A stretch of DNA of 64,000 nucleotides, taken from NCBI RefSeq assembly GCF_900105415.1, contig NZ_FNSM01000001.1, positions 3,262,501-3,326,500 on the forward strand, in the 5' to 3' direction. This stretch comes from Streptomyces sp. TLI_105 (lineage in GTDB: Bacteria > Actinomycetota > Actinomycetes > Streptomycetales > Streptomycetaceae). Of this stretch, positions 26,051 through 35,084 are shown piece after piece. The translations under genes and the position numbers were made by a program. Numbering within the stretch: the stretch's first letter is position 1; each line of letters begins with the position of its first letter. A model generated the notes under the pieces. That model had not been told where the DNA came from and ran no database searches. It saw nothing but the letters and a program-made list of their open reading frames with translations.

Positions 26051-26389
26051 ATGGCAGATTTCTCCCGCCTTCCCGGACCCAACGCCGATCTGTGGGACTG
26101 GCAACTCCTCGCGGCCTGCCGCGGGGTCGACAGCTCCCTGTTCTTCCACCCCGAGGGAGAGCGCGGCGCGGCACGGAGTGCGCGTGAGAACTCGGCGAAA
26201 GAGGTCTGCATGCGGTGCCCGGTGCGCGCGGAGTGCGCGGCACACGCACTCGCCGTGCGGGAGCCCTACGGCGTATGGGGCGGCCTCACCGAGGACGAAC
26301 GCGAAGAACTCATGGGACGCGCGCGCAATCGCCTGATCACGACGGCGCCGGCGACCGCGTCTGCCACGTCCACCGTGGAGCGCATGTGA
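26051..26389 (+). CDS. whiD: WhiD, WhiB-like iron-sulfur sporulation protein
   Basis: 112 aa, same length as S. coelicolor WhiD. The four cluster ligands are C23, C53, C56 and C62 (AACRGV and VCMRCPVRAEC), binding an oxygen/NO-sensitive [4Fe-4S]. The G(V/I)WGG turn appears as YGVWGG, followed by a basic tail (RARNRL). WhiB-like proteins bind sigma factor region 4; WhiD is needed for late spore maturation. The start ATG at 26051 is preceded by AAGGGGAC; a longer upstream frame is not used because the family begins at MADFSRLPG. Confidence 0.97.
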   Translation: MADFSRLPGPNADLWDWQLLAACRGVDSSLFFHPEGERGAARSARENSAKEVCMRCPVRAECAAHALAVREPYGVWGGLTEDEREELMGRARNRLITTAPATASATSTVERM

Positions 26390-26451
26390 AGGAACGTTTC
26401 CTCAACCCACACACGAACTGACGCACGCGCCCGCGTGCCGTGACTGCCCGT

Positions 26452-27345
26452 CTACGCGCGCTTGGCGGCGCGGATCAGCTCGTCGAGCGTGGCGGCGACG
26501 GCCGGGACCTGCGCGAGGTCCGGCAGCGTCAGGGCCACGATCTCCCGCTCCACAGCCGGCTCCACGGCCACGGTCCGCGCACCCTTGGGGCGTACGGACT
26601 CGATGGCCAGCTCCGGCAGGACGGCCACGCCCAGACCGGCGCCGACCAGGCCCACCACGGCCGGATAGTCGTCGGTGGCGAAGTCGATGCGGGGGGTGAA
26701 GCCCGCGTCCTCGCAGACGTCCACGAGCTGGCGGCGGCAGCGCGGGCAGCCCGCGATCCAGGACTCGTCCGCGAGCTCCGCGATGCCGACCGCTCCGGCG
26801 CCGGCGAGCCGGTGCCCCTCGGGCACCAGACCGACGAGCCGGTCGGCGAGGAGCGGGCGGACCACCAGGTCGTCCCACTCGGCCTGCCCGGCCCCGTACC
26901 GGAACGCGAGGGCGATGTCGCAGTCGCCCTCGCGGAGCATCTCGATCGAGCGCGGCGGTTCGGCCTCGACGAGGGAGACCCGGGTGCCGGGGTGCGCGGC
27001 CCGCAGCGCGGCGAGCGCGGTGGGCACGAGGGTGGAGCTGCCGCTCGGGAAGGAGACCAGGCGGACCCGGCCCGCCCGGAGCCCGGCGATGGCGGCGACC
27101 TCCTCCTCGGCCGCGGTGAGCCCGGCGAGGATGCCGGAGGCGTGGCGGACCAGGACCTCGCCGGCCTGGGTGAGGCGCATCTCGCGTCCGGTGCGGATCA
27201 GCAGCGGCGTGCCGGCGGAGGCTTCGAGCGCCTTCATCTGCTGGCTGACGGCGGGCTGGGTGCAGCCGAGTTCGCGCGCGGCGGCCGAGAAGGAGCCGGT
27301 GGCGGCGACGGCGCGCAGGACGCGGAGGTGGCGGGCCTCGATCAT
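26452..27345 (-). CDS. LysR family transcriptional regulator
   Basis: 297 aa. N-terminal winged helix (residues 1-60, FSAAARELGCTQPAVSQQMKAL) and a periplasmic-binding-like effector domain from about 90. A CPRC pair (about residue 196) in the effector domain is unusual and might sense redox or metal. It diverges from a MOSC-domain gene with both predicted transcripts leaderless and only 80 bases between start codons, so autoregulation and control of the MOSC gene are likely. Effector unknown. Confidence 0.9.
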   Translation of the reverse strand: MIEARHLRVLRAVAATGSFSAAARELGCTQPAVSQQMKALEASAGTPLLIRTGREMRLTQAGEVLVRHASGILAGLTAAEEEVAAIAGLRAGRVRLVSFPSGSSTLVPTALAALRAAHPGTRVSLVEAEPPRSIEMLREGDCDIALAFRYGAGQAEWDDLVVRPLLADRLVGLVPEGHRLAGAGAVGIAELADESWIAGCPRCRRQLVDVCEDAGFTPRIDFATDDYPAVVGLVGAGLGVAVLPELAIESVRPKGARTVAVEPAVEREIVALTLPDLAQVPAVAATLDELIRAAKRA

Positions 27346-27351
27346 GCGTCC

Positions 27352-27357
27352 AGCATA
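27352..27357 (-). promoter_or_regulatory. -10 element for a leaderless LysR transcript
   Basis: TATGCT on the minus strand, six bases before the ATG at 27345. Confidence 0.55.
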
Positions 27358-27413
27358 AGCGACTCTTGGGTGAAGCCGACCGTTTTCGCGGGCGACTTTG
27401 AGATCACCGCCCG

Positions 27414-27419
27414 TACAGT
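27414..27419 (+). promoter_or_regulatory. -10 element for a leaderless MOSC transcript
   Basis: TACAGT, six bases before the ATG at 27426. It faces the LysR promoter, 56 bases away. Confidence 0.55.
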
Positions 27420-27425
27420 GCCCGC

Positions 27426-28100
27426 ATGACCTTGCTGAGTGTGAATGTGGGCCGCGCCAGGCCCGTGGAGTACACGGACGCCGCCTCGGGGATGACGGGC
27501 ATCGACAAGCGTCCGGTGGAGGGGCCCGTGCGGATCGAGGCGCCCGGGGCGCCCGGCGTCGGGGCGAGCGGGGTCGCCGGGGACGCGGTCTGCGACCTGC
27601 GCTTCCACGGCGGCGACGACCGGGCGGCGTACGCCTTCGCCCGGGAGGACATGGACCTGTGGGAGCGGGAGCTCGGCCGCGAACTGGCCAACGGCTCCTT
27701 CGGCGAGAACCTCACCACCCGCGGCCTCGACGTGAACGGGGCCCTGATCGGCGAGCGGTGGCGGATCGGCGAGGAGGTGGTCCTGGAGGTGACCGGCGGC
27801 CGCATCCCGTGCCGCACGTTCGCGGGCTTCGTCGAGGAGAAGGGCTGGGTGAAGCGGTTCACGCAGTCGCAGGCCGGTCCCGGCGCCCTGCTGCGGGTGA
27901 TCGTGCCGGGCGAGGTGCGGGCCGGCGACCCGATCACGGTGCTGCACCGGCCGGACCACGACATCACCGTGGCGCTCCTGCACCGCGCCGCGACCACCGA
28001 ACGCGCCCTGCTGCCCTCCACGTTGGCCGCCGCCGAGTGGATGGAGTCCGGGCTCCTCGCGCTCGCCCGCCAGTACACGGAGAAGTACGCCACGGCCTAG
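27426..28100 (+). CDS. MOSC domain protein (YiiM-like)
   Basis: 224 aa. MOSC core with FHGGDDRAAYAF, GSFGENLTT and GRIPCRTFAGF, the last carrying the conserved Cys that in MOSC enzymes can carry sulfur or bind molybdenum cofactor. YiiM-type proteins reduce N-hydroxylated substrates with molybdenum cofactor and protect against 6-hydroxylaminopurine; this is inferred for the present gene. It is probably regulated by the divergent LysR protein. Confidence 0.88.
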   Translation: MTLLSVNVGRARPVEYTDAASGMTGIDKRPVEGPVRIEAPGAPGVGASGVAGDAVCDLRFHGGDDRAAYAFAREDMDLWERELGRELANGSFGENLTTRGLDVNGALIGERWRIGEEVVLEVTGGRIPCRTFAGFVEEKGWVKRFTQSQAGPGALLRVIVPGEVRAGDPITVLHRPDHDITVALLHRAATTERALLPSTLAAAEWMESGLLALARQYTEKYATA

Positions 28101-28150
28101 CCGCGTGGGCAGGAGTCCTGCGGGCCCGGCCCGGTCCGGAGGACAGGCAT

Positions 28151-28156
28151 TAGGTT
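28151..28156 (+). promoter_or_regulatory. -10 element for a leaderless dehydrogenase transcript
   Basis: TAGGTT, six bases before the ATG at 28163. Confidence 0.5.
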
Positions 28157-28162
28157 GCCCGT

Positions 28163-28936
28163 ATGACGACTGCACTGATTACGGGCTCCACCGCGGGCAT
28201 CGGGGCCGCTTTCGCACGGAGGCTGGCGGCGGACGGCCATGACGTCGTGCTCGTGGCCAGGGACCTGAAGCGGCTCCGGGAGCAGGCGACCGAGCTGCAC
28301 GACCGGCACGGCGTGGAGGCCGAGGTGCTCGCGGCGGACCTCTCCGAGGAGGACGGGATCGCCGCCGTCGAGGCCCGGCTCTCGGACCGGAAGCAGCCGG
28401 TGGACATGCTGGTGAACAACGCCGGCTTCGGCAACAAGGGCCGCTTCCTCGAGGTCTCCATGGCCGACGAGCTGAAGATGCTGACGGTGCACTGCGAGGC
28501 GGTGCTGCGGCTGACCTCGGCCGCAGCCGCCTCGATGAAGGACCGACGCCGGGGCGCCGTGGTGAACGTCGCCTCGGTGGCGGCCTTCGTGCCCCGCGGC
28601 ACCTACGGCGCCTCGAAGGCCTGGGTCGTGCAGTTCACACAGGGCGCGGCGCGGGACCTCGCGGGCAGCGGGGTCCGGCTGATGGCGCTCTGCCCCGGCT
28701 TCGTACGGACCGAGTTCCACGAGCGGGCCGGGATGGGCACGGACAACATCCCGGGCTGGATGTGGCTCGACGCGGACAAGCTGGTGGCGGCGGCGCTCAC
28801 CGACCTGGAGCGGGGGAGGACGCTGTCGATCCCTGATCCCCGCTACAAGGCCCTCATGGGTGTGGTGAAGCTGGCGCCGCGCGGCCTGCTCGGCGGGGTC
28901 TCCTCCAAGGCGGGCCGCAAGTACGGCCCGCAGTAG
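28163..28936 (+). CDS. short-chain dehydrogenase/reductase
   Basis: 257 aa, classical SDR. Cofactor motif TGSTAGIGAAFA (TGxxxGxG), NNAGFG, catalytic Ser in VASVAAF, and Tyr/Lys in TYGASKAWV. It uses NAD(P)H; the Arg in VARDLKRL after the second strand fits NADPH. Substrate unknown. It has its own leaderless promoter and converges on the beta-helix gene with only three bases between stop codons. Confidence 0.9.
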   Translation: MTTALITGSTAGIGAAFARRLAADGHDVVLVARDLKRLREQATELHDRHGVEAEVLAADLSEEDGIAAVEARLSDRKQPVDMLVNNAGFGNKGRFLEVSMADELKMLTVHCEAVLRLTSAAAASMKDRRRGAVVNVASVAAFVPRGTYGASKAWVVQFTQGAARDLAGSGVRLMALCPGFVRTEFHERAGMGTDNIPGWMWLDADKLVAAALTDLERGRTLSIPDPRYKALMGVVKLAPRGLLGGVSSKAGRKYGPQ

Positions 28937-28939
28937 CGC

Positions 28940-30463
28940 CTACTGCACCCCCGGTCCCTCGTACGCCCCGATGCCGGGAGCCTCCGTCGCCGACACGGCG
29001 TTGCCGAACCAGTCCCTGCCGCCGTTGTCCGCGATGAGCGTGCCGGCGGACAGGGCGGGGGAGCCGGTGGCGAGACGGAGGTCGGGGAGCAGCAGCGGAT
29101 CGGCGTCGAGGCCGCCGGGGTTGGGACGGGTCATGGCGATGCCGTGGAAGAGGTTGTGCGAGAAGGAGAGCCCCGGAGTGGGGTTCTTGAAGCCGTAGCC
29201 GCCGCTCGCGCCCTCGTTCACGAAGATGTTGTTGCGGATCGCCAGCTCGTGCTGGGTGGTGGCGGGGCTGCCTGCGTCGTCCTGGACGAGGTGGCCGGGA
29301 CGGACGGTCCTGTTGACGAAGGTGTTGTTGTATATCCGCGTGTCGAGGATGGGGCCCCAGCAGTTCTGGATCAGCCGGGCGCCGTCGTCGACGCTGAGGT
29401 TGTAACGGACCACCGTGCCGAGGGTCTTGGCGCCGCTGTAGGGGCAGATCAGCAGGAAGCCGCCGGTGTTGTCGTGGCTGTGGTTGTACTGGAAGACGGT
29501 GCCCTTGGAGGCCCCGTCCGCGTCGAAGGACATGCCGTCCTTGGTGTTGCCGCCGCCGGAGACCTCGTTGTACTCGACGACGGTGTCGTCGGTGTTGAAG
29601 GTCCAGATGCCGGCGTTGGCGGCCTTGGAGCGGAGCTGGAAGCCGTCGAGCCGGTTGTGGTCGACGCGGGTCCCATCGGTCGTGTCGATCTTGATGCCGT
29701 CGCCGGCGAGCGAGGTCAGGGTGTTGTGGTGGATCCGGACGTTCAGGCTGGGCGTCCAGGCACCGGGGTAGGCGTTCGGGTCCTGCTGGTTGCCGACCAG
29801 ATCGCGCCTGGAGAAGCGACTCTTGAAGTAGATGCCCTCGCGGTCGACGTCCCGGATGTCGTTGTGGTGGATCTCCAGGCCGTCGTACCAGCTGGGGACG
29901 GTCGTCCCCTCGACCGCGACGTGGATCGCGCTGGAGCCGGTGAGGGTCTTGAAGTCGCCGCCGCGCACGTCGTGGATCGACAGGTGGTCGAGGGTGATGC
30001 CCTGCGCGGCGCCGAAGTCGGCGAGGCGGAGCCGGACGCCGTTGCGCTCGGTGCCGGGGGCGGCCGCGTTGGTGATCTCCAGGCGGGTGAGGCGCAGGTG
30101 GCGGCTGTTGGCGAGGAGTACGGCGTCGTGGGCGCCGTTGCCGTCGACGACAGCGCGGCCGGCCGCGTCGCCGTAGTCGGCGATGGTGAAGGGGCGGGCG
30201 GCGGAGCCGGAGCCCTGGGGAGCGAGGGTGCCGGTGCAGGTGGCGCCGCGCTTGAACAGGAGCCGGTCGCCGGGCCCGTAGGGGTGGGCGTTGGCCTCGG
30301 CGAGGGTGGTCCAGGGGTGCTGGACGGTGCCGTCGCCCGCTTCGCTCGCGGAGCAGTCGACGTAGTGGCGGTCGCCGGGCGGGGGTGCGGCCTGAGCGGG
30401 GGCGGCCACGAGCAGGGACAGGGTGAGGGCGGCGAGCGCGGAGTACGTACGGCGCTGGGTCAC
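28940..30463 (-). CDS. secreted right-handed parallel beta-helix protein
   Basis: 507 aa from the GTG at 30463 (GGAGG five bases upstream). Signal peptide: RRTYSALAALTLSLLVAAPAQA, with cleavage after AQA (shown here in parts: positive RR, hydrophobic core, AxA). After HYVDCSASEAGDGT the chain has repeated short strands such as LEIHHNDIRDV, VRIHHNTLTSL, VVEYNEVSGGG and TVFQYNHSHDN, the hallmark of a parallel beta-helix found in pectate lyases and other polysaccharide lyases. The start overlaps the stop of the DUF2264 gene by four bases (GTGA), so the two are translationally coupled. Probably an exported polysaccharide-degrading or binding protein. Confidence 0.85.
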   Translation of the reverse strand: MTQRRTYSALAALTLSLLVAAPAQAAPPPGDRHYVDCSASEAGDGTVQHPWTTLAEANAHPYGPGDRLLFKRGATCTGTLAPQGSGSAARPFTIADYGDAAGRAVVDGNGAHDAVLLANSRHLRLTRLEITNAAAPGTERNGVRLRLADFGAAQGITLDHLSIHDVRGGDFKTLTGSSAIHVAVEGTTVPSWYDGLEIHHNDIRDVDREGIYFKSRFSRRDLVGNQQDPNAYPGAWTPSLNVRIHHNTLTSLAGDGIKIDTTDGTRVDHNRLDGFQLRSKAANAGIWTFNTDDTVVEYNEVSGGGNTKDGMSFDADGASKGTVFQYNHSHDNTGGFLLICPYSGAKTLGTVVRYNLSVDDGARLIQNCWGPILDTRIYNNTFVNRTVRPGHLVQDDAGSPATTQHELAIRNNIFVNEGASGGYGFKNPTPGLSFSHNLFHGIAMTRPNPGGLDADPLLLPDLRLATGSPALSAGTLIADNGGRDWFGNAVSATEAPGIGAYEGPGVQ

Positions 30464-32298
30464 GGATCCTCCGGATCGGGGGCTTCGAGGGCTTCGGGGA
30501 CTTCCAGGGCGAGGTGCGCGGTGGTGCCGTTCCGCCAGGTCACCGTGAGGTTGTGGGGGCCGGTGACCCGGACGTTCGCGAGGTGGGACACGGGGGCGGG
30601 GTCGGGCTCGGCGGTGAGGGAGGCGAGGGCCACGAAGAGGCTCTCGGGTCCGTGGGTGGCGCCGTGCAGGGCGAGGGTGCGGCTGCCGGGGCCCTGAAGG
30701 GTCTCCCCGGTGGGGAGTTCCGTGGCCTCGGGCCGGTAGCCGTGGACGGAGTGGAGCTGGGCGTGCGGGCCGTCGGGGGTGACGGCCCAGCCGGTCTGCC
30801 GTACGGGAGTCCCCTCCGGGGCGTCGAGGACGAGGTGGGCGCGGAGCTCGGCGCGGCCGTGGACGAGGGTCGCGGAGAGGACCCGGACGCCGGGCAGCGG
30901 GTGGTGGAGGGAGGCGGCCCGGTCGGGGCCGGTGCCGGCCGGGACGGCGGGGCCTCGGGTGGTGGCCTTCCCGTCGACGAGCAGGGCGAAGTGGTTGTCG
31001 GCGGGGGCGGGCCCGGTGGTGGGTCCCGTACGGGTGGAGTAGGCGTGCCGGGCGTAGCCGGGGTCGTCCTCCCCGCCGGGTGCGCTGTGGACGTGGTTGC
31101 TGCCGTGGTTGTGGAGGCGTACGAGCCCGTCGGCGACGGTGGTCTGGACGAGCAGCCCGGCGGGGGCGAAGGCGCGGACCGCGTCGGCGCGTTCGGCGGG
31201 CAGGGGTTCCTCGGGGTCGGTCCAGGCGGGGTGACCGGTGGGCAGGAGGAGGCCGAGGAAGCCCTTGGACGCCCAGTAGGGGGAGCCGGGTCCCGAGTAC
31301 TCCTGGACGAGCGGCGGGTACGGGCCGTGCCAGCCGAGGCCGAGCAGTCCGCGCTCGTCGGTGGCGCCGCGGTCGAGGAAGTACCGCAGGGCGCCGGAGG
31401 CGAGGCGGCGGGTGGCGCCGGGGGTGAGCGGGGTGTGGCCGGTGAGGGTGCCGAGCCAGGGGGCGGCGGCCGCGGCGAAGCGGTAGATCAGGGACCGCCC
31501 GTACGGGACGGGGGCGCCGGCGGTGTCGAAGAGGTGGACGTGGTCGTCGAGGTGGGCGCGGAGGCGGGGCCCGTAGTGGTCGAGGAGCTTCCGGTCGCCG
31601 GCGAGGTGGGCGTGGAGGACCGGGTAGAAGTGCAGGGCCCAGGCGTTGTAGTGGTCGAAGGCGCGGTTGTCGCCGTCGCTGTACCAGCCGTCGCCGAGGT
31701 ACCAGTCCTCGATGCGGGCGAGGGAGCGGTCGACGGTGGCGGCGGCGCGGTCGGTCTCGATGCTGGCGTCCTGGAGGAAGCCGGCGACGGTGAGGCCGAA
31801 GAGCCACCAGTTGTTGTCGACGGGGGACGGTCCGAGGGCGGGGAGGAGCCAGTCGACGGCCCGCTGTCGGGTGCGGTCGTCGAGGCGGTCCCAGAGCCAG
31901 GGGCGGGTGAGGCGGAGGCCGAGGGCGATCGAGGCGGATTCGACGATCGCCTGGCGGGTGTCGGCCATCAGGGGCCAGGAGTCCTGGTCGTCCCGGCCCG
32001 GCTTCTCGGTGCCGGCGGTGAGCCCCGCGGCGTACCGGTCGAGGTGGCCGCCCGGGTCCTCGCCGTGGGCGCCCGCGACGCGGAGGGCGGCGAGGAGGAA
32101 GGTGCGGGCCCAGCCCTCCAGGCCGTCGGAGCGGGGGCCGGACCAGCTGGGGCGGGGCCCGGGGAGGTCGACGAGGCCGTGACCGGGGGAGCTGAACGGG
32201 CGTACGTCCAGGAGGAGTCGGTCGGCCATGGCCTCCCAGTGGGCACGGGTCCAGCCGGTGTACGGGCTGAGCTCACGGTTCTCGGGCGGCGTGGGCAT
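30460..32298 (-). CDS. DUF2264 family protein, probable carbohydrate-active enzyme
   Basis: 612 aa. The N-terminal pattern WEAMADRLLLDVRPFSSPGHG and the toroid-like helical part (MADTRQAIVESASIALGL, DNNWWLFGLTVAGF, SDGDNRAFDHYNAWALHFYP) match DUF2264, an (alpha/alpha)-barrel family; the C-terminal half is beta-rich. DUF2264 genes usually lie in polysaccharide-utilisation clusters and are thought to act on uronic-acid oligosaccharides, but no activity is firmly known. No signal peptide, so it probably acts on imported sugar. It is first gene of a two-gene operon with the beta-helix protein, and has a TTGACG-N17-CAGGAT promoter overlapped by half-sites shared with the regulator gene. Confidence 0.8.
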   Translation of the reverse strand: MPTPPENRELSPYTGWTRAHWEAMADRLLLDVRPFSSPGHGLVDLPGPRPSWSGPRSDGLEGWARTFLLAALRVAGAHGEDPGGHLDRYAAGLTAGTEKPGRDDQDSWPLMADTRQAIVESASIALGLRLTRPWLWDRLDDRTRQRAVDWLLPALGPSPVDNNWWLFGLTVAGFLQDASIETDRAAATVDRSLARIEDWYLGDGWYSDGDNRAFDHYNAWALHFYPVLHAHLAGDRKLLDHYGPRLRAHLDDHVHLFDTAGAPVPYGRSLIYRFAAAAAPWLGTLTGHTPLTPGATRRLASGALRYFLDRGATDERGLLGLGWHGPYPPLVQEYSGPGSPYWASKGFLGLLLPTGHPAWTDPEEPLPAERADAVRAFAPAGLLVQTTVADGLVRLHNHGSNHVHSAPGGEDDPGYARHAYSTRTGPTTGPAPADNHFALLVDGKATTRGPAVPAGTGPDRAASLHHPLPGVRVLSATLVHGRAELRAHLVLDAPEGTPVRQTGWAVTPDGPHAQLHSVHGYRPEATELPTGETLQGPGSRTLALHGATHGPESLFVALASLTAEPDPAPVSHLANVRVTGPHNLTVTWRNGTTAHLALEVPEALEAPDPEDP

Positions 32299-32342
32299 GA
32301 TGCTCCCTGGGGCTCCCTGCGATGACCTCTGCGTCGCCGGGA

Positions 32343-32371
32343 ATCCTGAACAGGCTCCGATCGAACGTCAA
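32343..32371 (-). promoter_or_regulatory. promoter of the DUF2264 / beta-helix operon
   Basis: On the minus strand TTGACG (32366-32371) and CAGGAT (32343-32348) are 17 bases apart. The half-site GATCGAACG (32359-32367) overlaps the -35 and spacer, so a repressor bound there would block polymerase. Confidence 0.6.
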
Positions 32372-32384
32372 GGGGATCGGAGCG

Positions 32385-32414
32385 AATGATCGAAACTTCC
32401 ATCGTTCGATCATT
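32385..32414. promoter_or_regulatory. operator: inverted repeat in front of the sugar regulator
   Basis: AATGATCGAA and TTCGATCATT form perfect 10-base arms with 10 bases between. The same core (GATCGAACG / CGTTCGATC) occurs once more at 32359-32367, and TTCGATCA occurs upstream of the binding-protein gene at 33670-33677. Likely the binding sites of the regulator encoded at 32530. Confidence 0.65.
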
Positions 32415-32529
32415 TCTGGGTTAGGGTGACCCACCCCGGGGTCGACGGATCACTGGAGCCGACGCATCCACTGGAACCGCCGCACCACCGGGTCGACGGA
32501 CCACCACCACCGCGAGGGGGAACCGCGCC

Positions 32530-33663
32530 GTGCGCGAGAGTGCTGCCGAACGACACGACCGACTGCTGGCCCTGGTGCGCGAGCGCGGCACCGCCCGCGT
32601 CTCCGAACTGGCCGAACGCCTCGGGGTCTCCCCCGTCACCGCCCGCCGCGACGTCGAGGTCCTGGCCGGCCGGGGCCTGCTCGACCGGGTGCACGGCCAG
32701 GTCTCCTGGCCGCAGCGGCAGGGCGCGCCCGGCGGCGGACGCCCCGGCGAGGGCCTGGTCCTCGGCCTGCTGGCCCCCTCCGCCACGTACTACTTCGCCG
32801 AGGTCATCCGGGGGGCGCACGAGGCGGCGGCCCGCGCCGGGGCGCGGCTCGTGCTGCGGATCTCCGACTACCGGCCGGAGGAGGACCGGGCCCGCACCGA
32901 GGGCCTCCTCGCGGCGGGCGCCGAGGGCGTCCTCGTCGCGCCCGGCTGGCGGGGGCCCGAGGACCGGCTCGCGTACGGGGACTGGCTGGCCGAACTGCCC
33001 GTGCCGGCCGTGCTCCTGGAGCGCCGCGCCGAGCCCGGAAGTCCGCTCGACGGCCTGGACCGGGTCTCCTCCGACCACGCCCACGGCGTGCTGCTCGCCC
33101 TGCGCCATCTGCTCTCGCTCGGCCACGCGACCCCGCTGCTCGTGGCCCGCCGGGACTCCCCGACCGCGCTGGCGGTGCGCGCGGGCTACGCCGAGGCGCT
33201 GGGGACGCTGGGCCTGAAGGAGCCGCGCCCGGTCATCGACTCCGTACCGGCCGAGGCGGACCCGGAGGGCTTCGAGCGGGCGGTGCGGGCGCTGCACGAG
33301 GCCGTCGGTTCGGGTCTGGCGAGCGCGGCCCTGGTCCACAACGACGTGGACGCGATCGAGATCGTGCAGCGCCTGGCCGATCTGGGCGTGCGGGTGCCTC
33401 AGGACCTGGCCCTGATCGCGTACGACGACGAGGTCGCCGCCCTCGCCGACACCCCGCTGACGGCGGTCGCGCCGCCGAAGCGGCAGGTGGGACGGCACGC
33501 CACGGAGCTGCTCGTGGAGCGGCTCACCGAGGGGTCCGAGGAGGAGGCCGCGCGGCGGCATCTGAGCCTGCTGCCGTGGCTGCGGGTGCGGGACTCGTGC
33601 GGGGCGCGCTCCACCGGGGTCTCCACCGGGGGCTCCACGGGCGGATCCACACCTTCGGTCTGA
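32530..33663 (+). CDS. transcriptional regulator, DeoR-type HTH fused to LacI-type sugar-binding domain
   Basis: 377 aa, GTG start with AGGGGG upstream. Residues 5-58 are a DeoR-type winged helix (RHDRLLALVRERGTARVSEL, LGVSPVTARRDVEVL). Residues from about 75 are a periplasmic-binding-protein fold of the LacI/GalR type (LGLLAPSATYYFAEVIRGA, ALVHNDVDAIEIVQ, LALIAYDDEVAALADTPLTAV). The Ser/Thr/Gly repeat tail (STGVSTGGSTGGST) is unstructured. It is divergent from the DUF2264 operon and upstream of the transporter genes; probable local repressor released by the imported sugar. Confidence 0.88.
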   Translation: MRESAAERHDRLLALVRERGTARVSELAERLGVSPVTARRDVEVLAGRGLLDRVHGQVSWPQRQGAPGGGRPGEGLVLGLLAPSATYYFAEVIRGAHEAAARAGARLVLRISDYRPEEDRARTEGLLAAGAEGVLVAPGWRGPEDRLAYGDWLAELPVPAVLLERRAEPGSPLDGLDRVSSDHAHGVLLALRHLLSLGHATPLLVARRDSPTALAVRAGYAEALGTLGLKEPRPVIDSVPAEADPEGFERAVRALHEAVGSGLASAALVHNDVDAIEIVQRLADLGVRVPQDLALIAYDDEVAALADTPLTAVAPPKRQVGRHATELLVERLTEGSEEEAARRHLSLLPWLRVRDSCGARSTGVSTGGSTGGSTPSV

Positions 33664-33669
33664 TCTATT

Positions 33670-33721
33670 TTCGATCAATCAATCTTTCGCTCTTGACTTC
33701 GGTCATGAACGGTCACAGGAT
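33670..33721 (+). promoter_or_regulatory. promoter and half-site for the sugar transporter operon
   Basis: TTCGATCA at 33670-33677 matches the arm of the operator at 32405. Downstream TTGACT (33693-33698) and CAGGAT (33716-33721) are 17 bases apart, the same -10 and spacing as the promoter of the divergent operon. Confidence 0.55.
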
Positions 33722-33763
33722 CACGGCCACAACCTCCAGCCGCCCGCCTTCAGGAGCCGCGCC

Positions 33764-35080
33764 GTGTCCCGTACTTGGAGCAGAACGTCCCGCGTCATAG
33801 CCGGCACCGCCACCGCCCTGGCCGTCCTCACGGCCTGCGGCGGCGGCGGTGACGACACCGCAAGCAAGCCGAAGGGGCCGGTGACCATCACCTTCTGGGG
33901 CTGGGCCAAGGGCTCCAAGGACGTCGTGGACGCCTTCAACGCCTCCCACACCGACATCCAGGTGAAGTTCGAGGAGATCCCCTCCGGCACCGCCGGCGGC
34001 TACGCCAAGATCTCCAACGCCGTGAAGGCGGGCAACGCCCCCGACCTGGTCTCCATCGAGTACTCCTCGCTCCCCGAGTTCGTGAGCTCCGGCGCCCTCC
34101 AGGACATCGGCGACCAGTTCACCGAGGCCGACCGCGCCAAGCTCCTCCCGCAGTCCGTCGAACTCACCACCCTCGGCGGGAAGTCCTGGGCCGTCCCCTT
34201 CGACGCCGCCCCGCAGGCCTTCTTCTACCGCAAGGACCTCTTCGCCCGGTACAAGCTCCAGGTCCCCACCACCTGGGACGCGTTCAAGAAGGCCGCCGAG
34301 CAGGTCAAGAAGGCCGACGCCAAGGCCCGCATCGCCACCTTCTTCCCCGACGACCCCACCACCTTCGAAGCCATGGCCTGGCAGGCCGGCGCCCAGTGGT
34401 TCAAGGCCGAGAACGACACCTGGAAGGTGAACACCACCGACCCGGCCACCACCAAGGTCACCGCCTACTGGCAGGGCCTCCTCGACGCCGACCTCGTCCA
34501 CAAGGACGCCTCCTTCAGCCCCGAGTGGGTCGGCTCCCTCAAGAACGGCACCACCATCGGCTACCTCGGCGCCTCCTGGGGAGCGGGCGTCCTCAAGGGC
34601 AACGCCCCCGAGCTGAGCGGCAAGTGGGCCGTCGCCCCCGTCCCCACCTGGGACGGCAAGCCCGCCAGCGGCATGCTCGGCGGCACCTCCTTCGCCGTCA
34701 CCAAGGACAGCAGGCAGAAGGCCGCCGCCGTCGCCTTCGCCGAATGGATGTCCACCACCGAGGAGGGCGTGAAGGCCCGGATCGCCTCCGGCACCTCCTC
34801 CGCCTTCCCCGCCGCCGCGGCCCTGCGCCCGGTCGCCAAGAAGGCCTTCGACGCCGGCTACTACGGCGGCCAGGACATCTACGCCCTCTTCGAGTCCGCC
34901 GGCGCCTCCATCAACCCCAACTGGTCCTGGGGCCCGACCACCGGCACCACCAACACCGCGATCAAGGACAGGTTCGGCAAGATCGCCCAGGGCGGCCCGT
35001 CCATCGCCGACGCCGTCAAGGCCGGCCACGACGCCACCGTCGCCGAACTCACCAAGCGCGGCCTGAAGGTCGAGGGCTGA
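33764..35080 (+). CDS. ABC transporter sugar-binding lipoprotein
   Basis: 438 aa, GTG start with AGGAG seven bases upstream. Lipoprotein signal with lipobox LTAC (Cys about residue 25) followed by a Gly-rich stretch. Then the extracellular solute-binding family 1 fold: VTITFWGWAKGSKDVVDAFN, NAPDLVSIEYSSLPEF, SWAVPFDAAPQAFFYRKDLF, and LGGTSFAVTKDS. It is membrane-anchored on the outer face and delivers a mono- or oligosaccharide to the two permeases encoded next. Carbohydrate specificity is not readable from sequence; the context suggests a uronate-containing oligosaccharide. Confidence 0.93.
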   Translation: MSRTWSRTSRVIAGTATALAVLTACGGGGDDTASKPKGPVTITFWGWAKGSKDVVDAFNASHTDIQVKFEEIPSGTAGGYAKISNAVKAGNAPDLVSIEYSSLPEFVSSGALQDIGDQFTEADRAKLLPQSVELTTLGGKSWAVPFDAAPQAFFYRKDLFARYKLQVPTTWDAFKKAAEQVKKADAKARIATFFPDDPTTFEAMAWQAGAQWFKAENDTWKVNTTDPATTKVTAYWQGLLDADLVHKDASFSPEWVGSLKNGTTIGYLGASWGAGVLKGNAPELSGKWAVAPVPTWDGKPASGMLGGTSFAVTKDSRQKAAAVAFAEWMSTTEEGVKARIASGTSSAFPAAAALRPVAKKAFDAGYYGGQDIYALFESAGASINPNWSWGPTTGTTNTAIKDRFGKIAQGGPSIADAVKAGHDATVAELTKRGLKVEG

Positions 35081-35084
35081 CCGG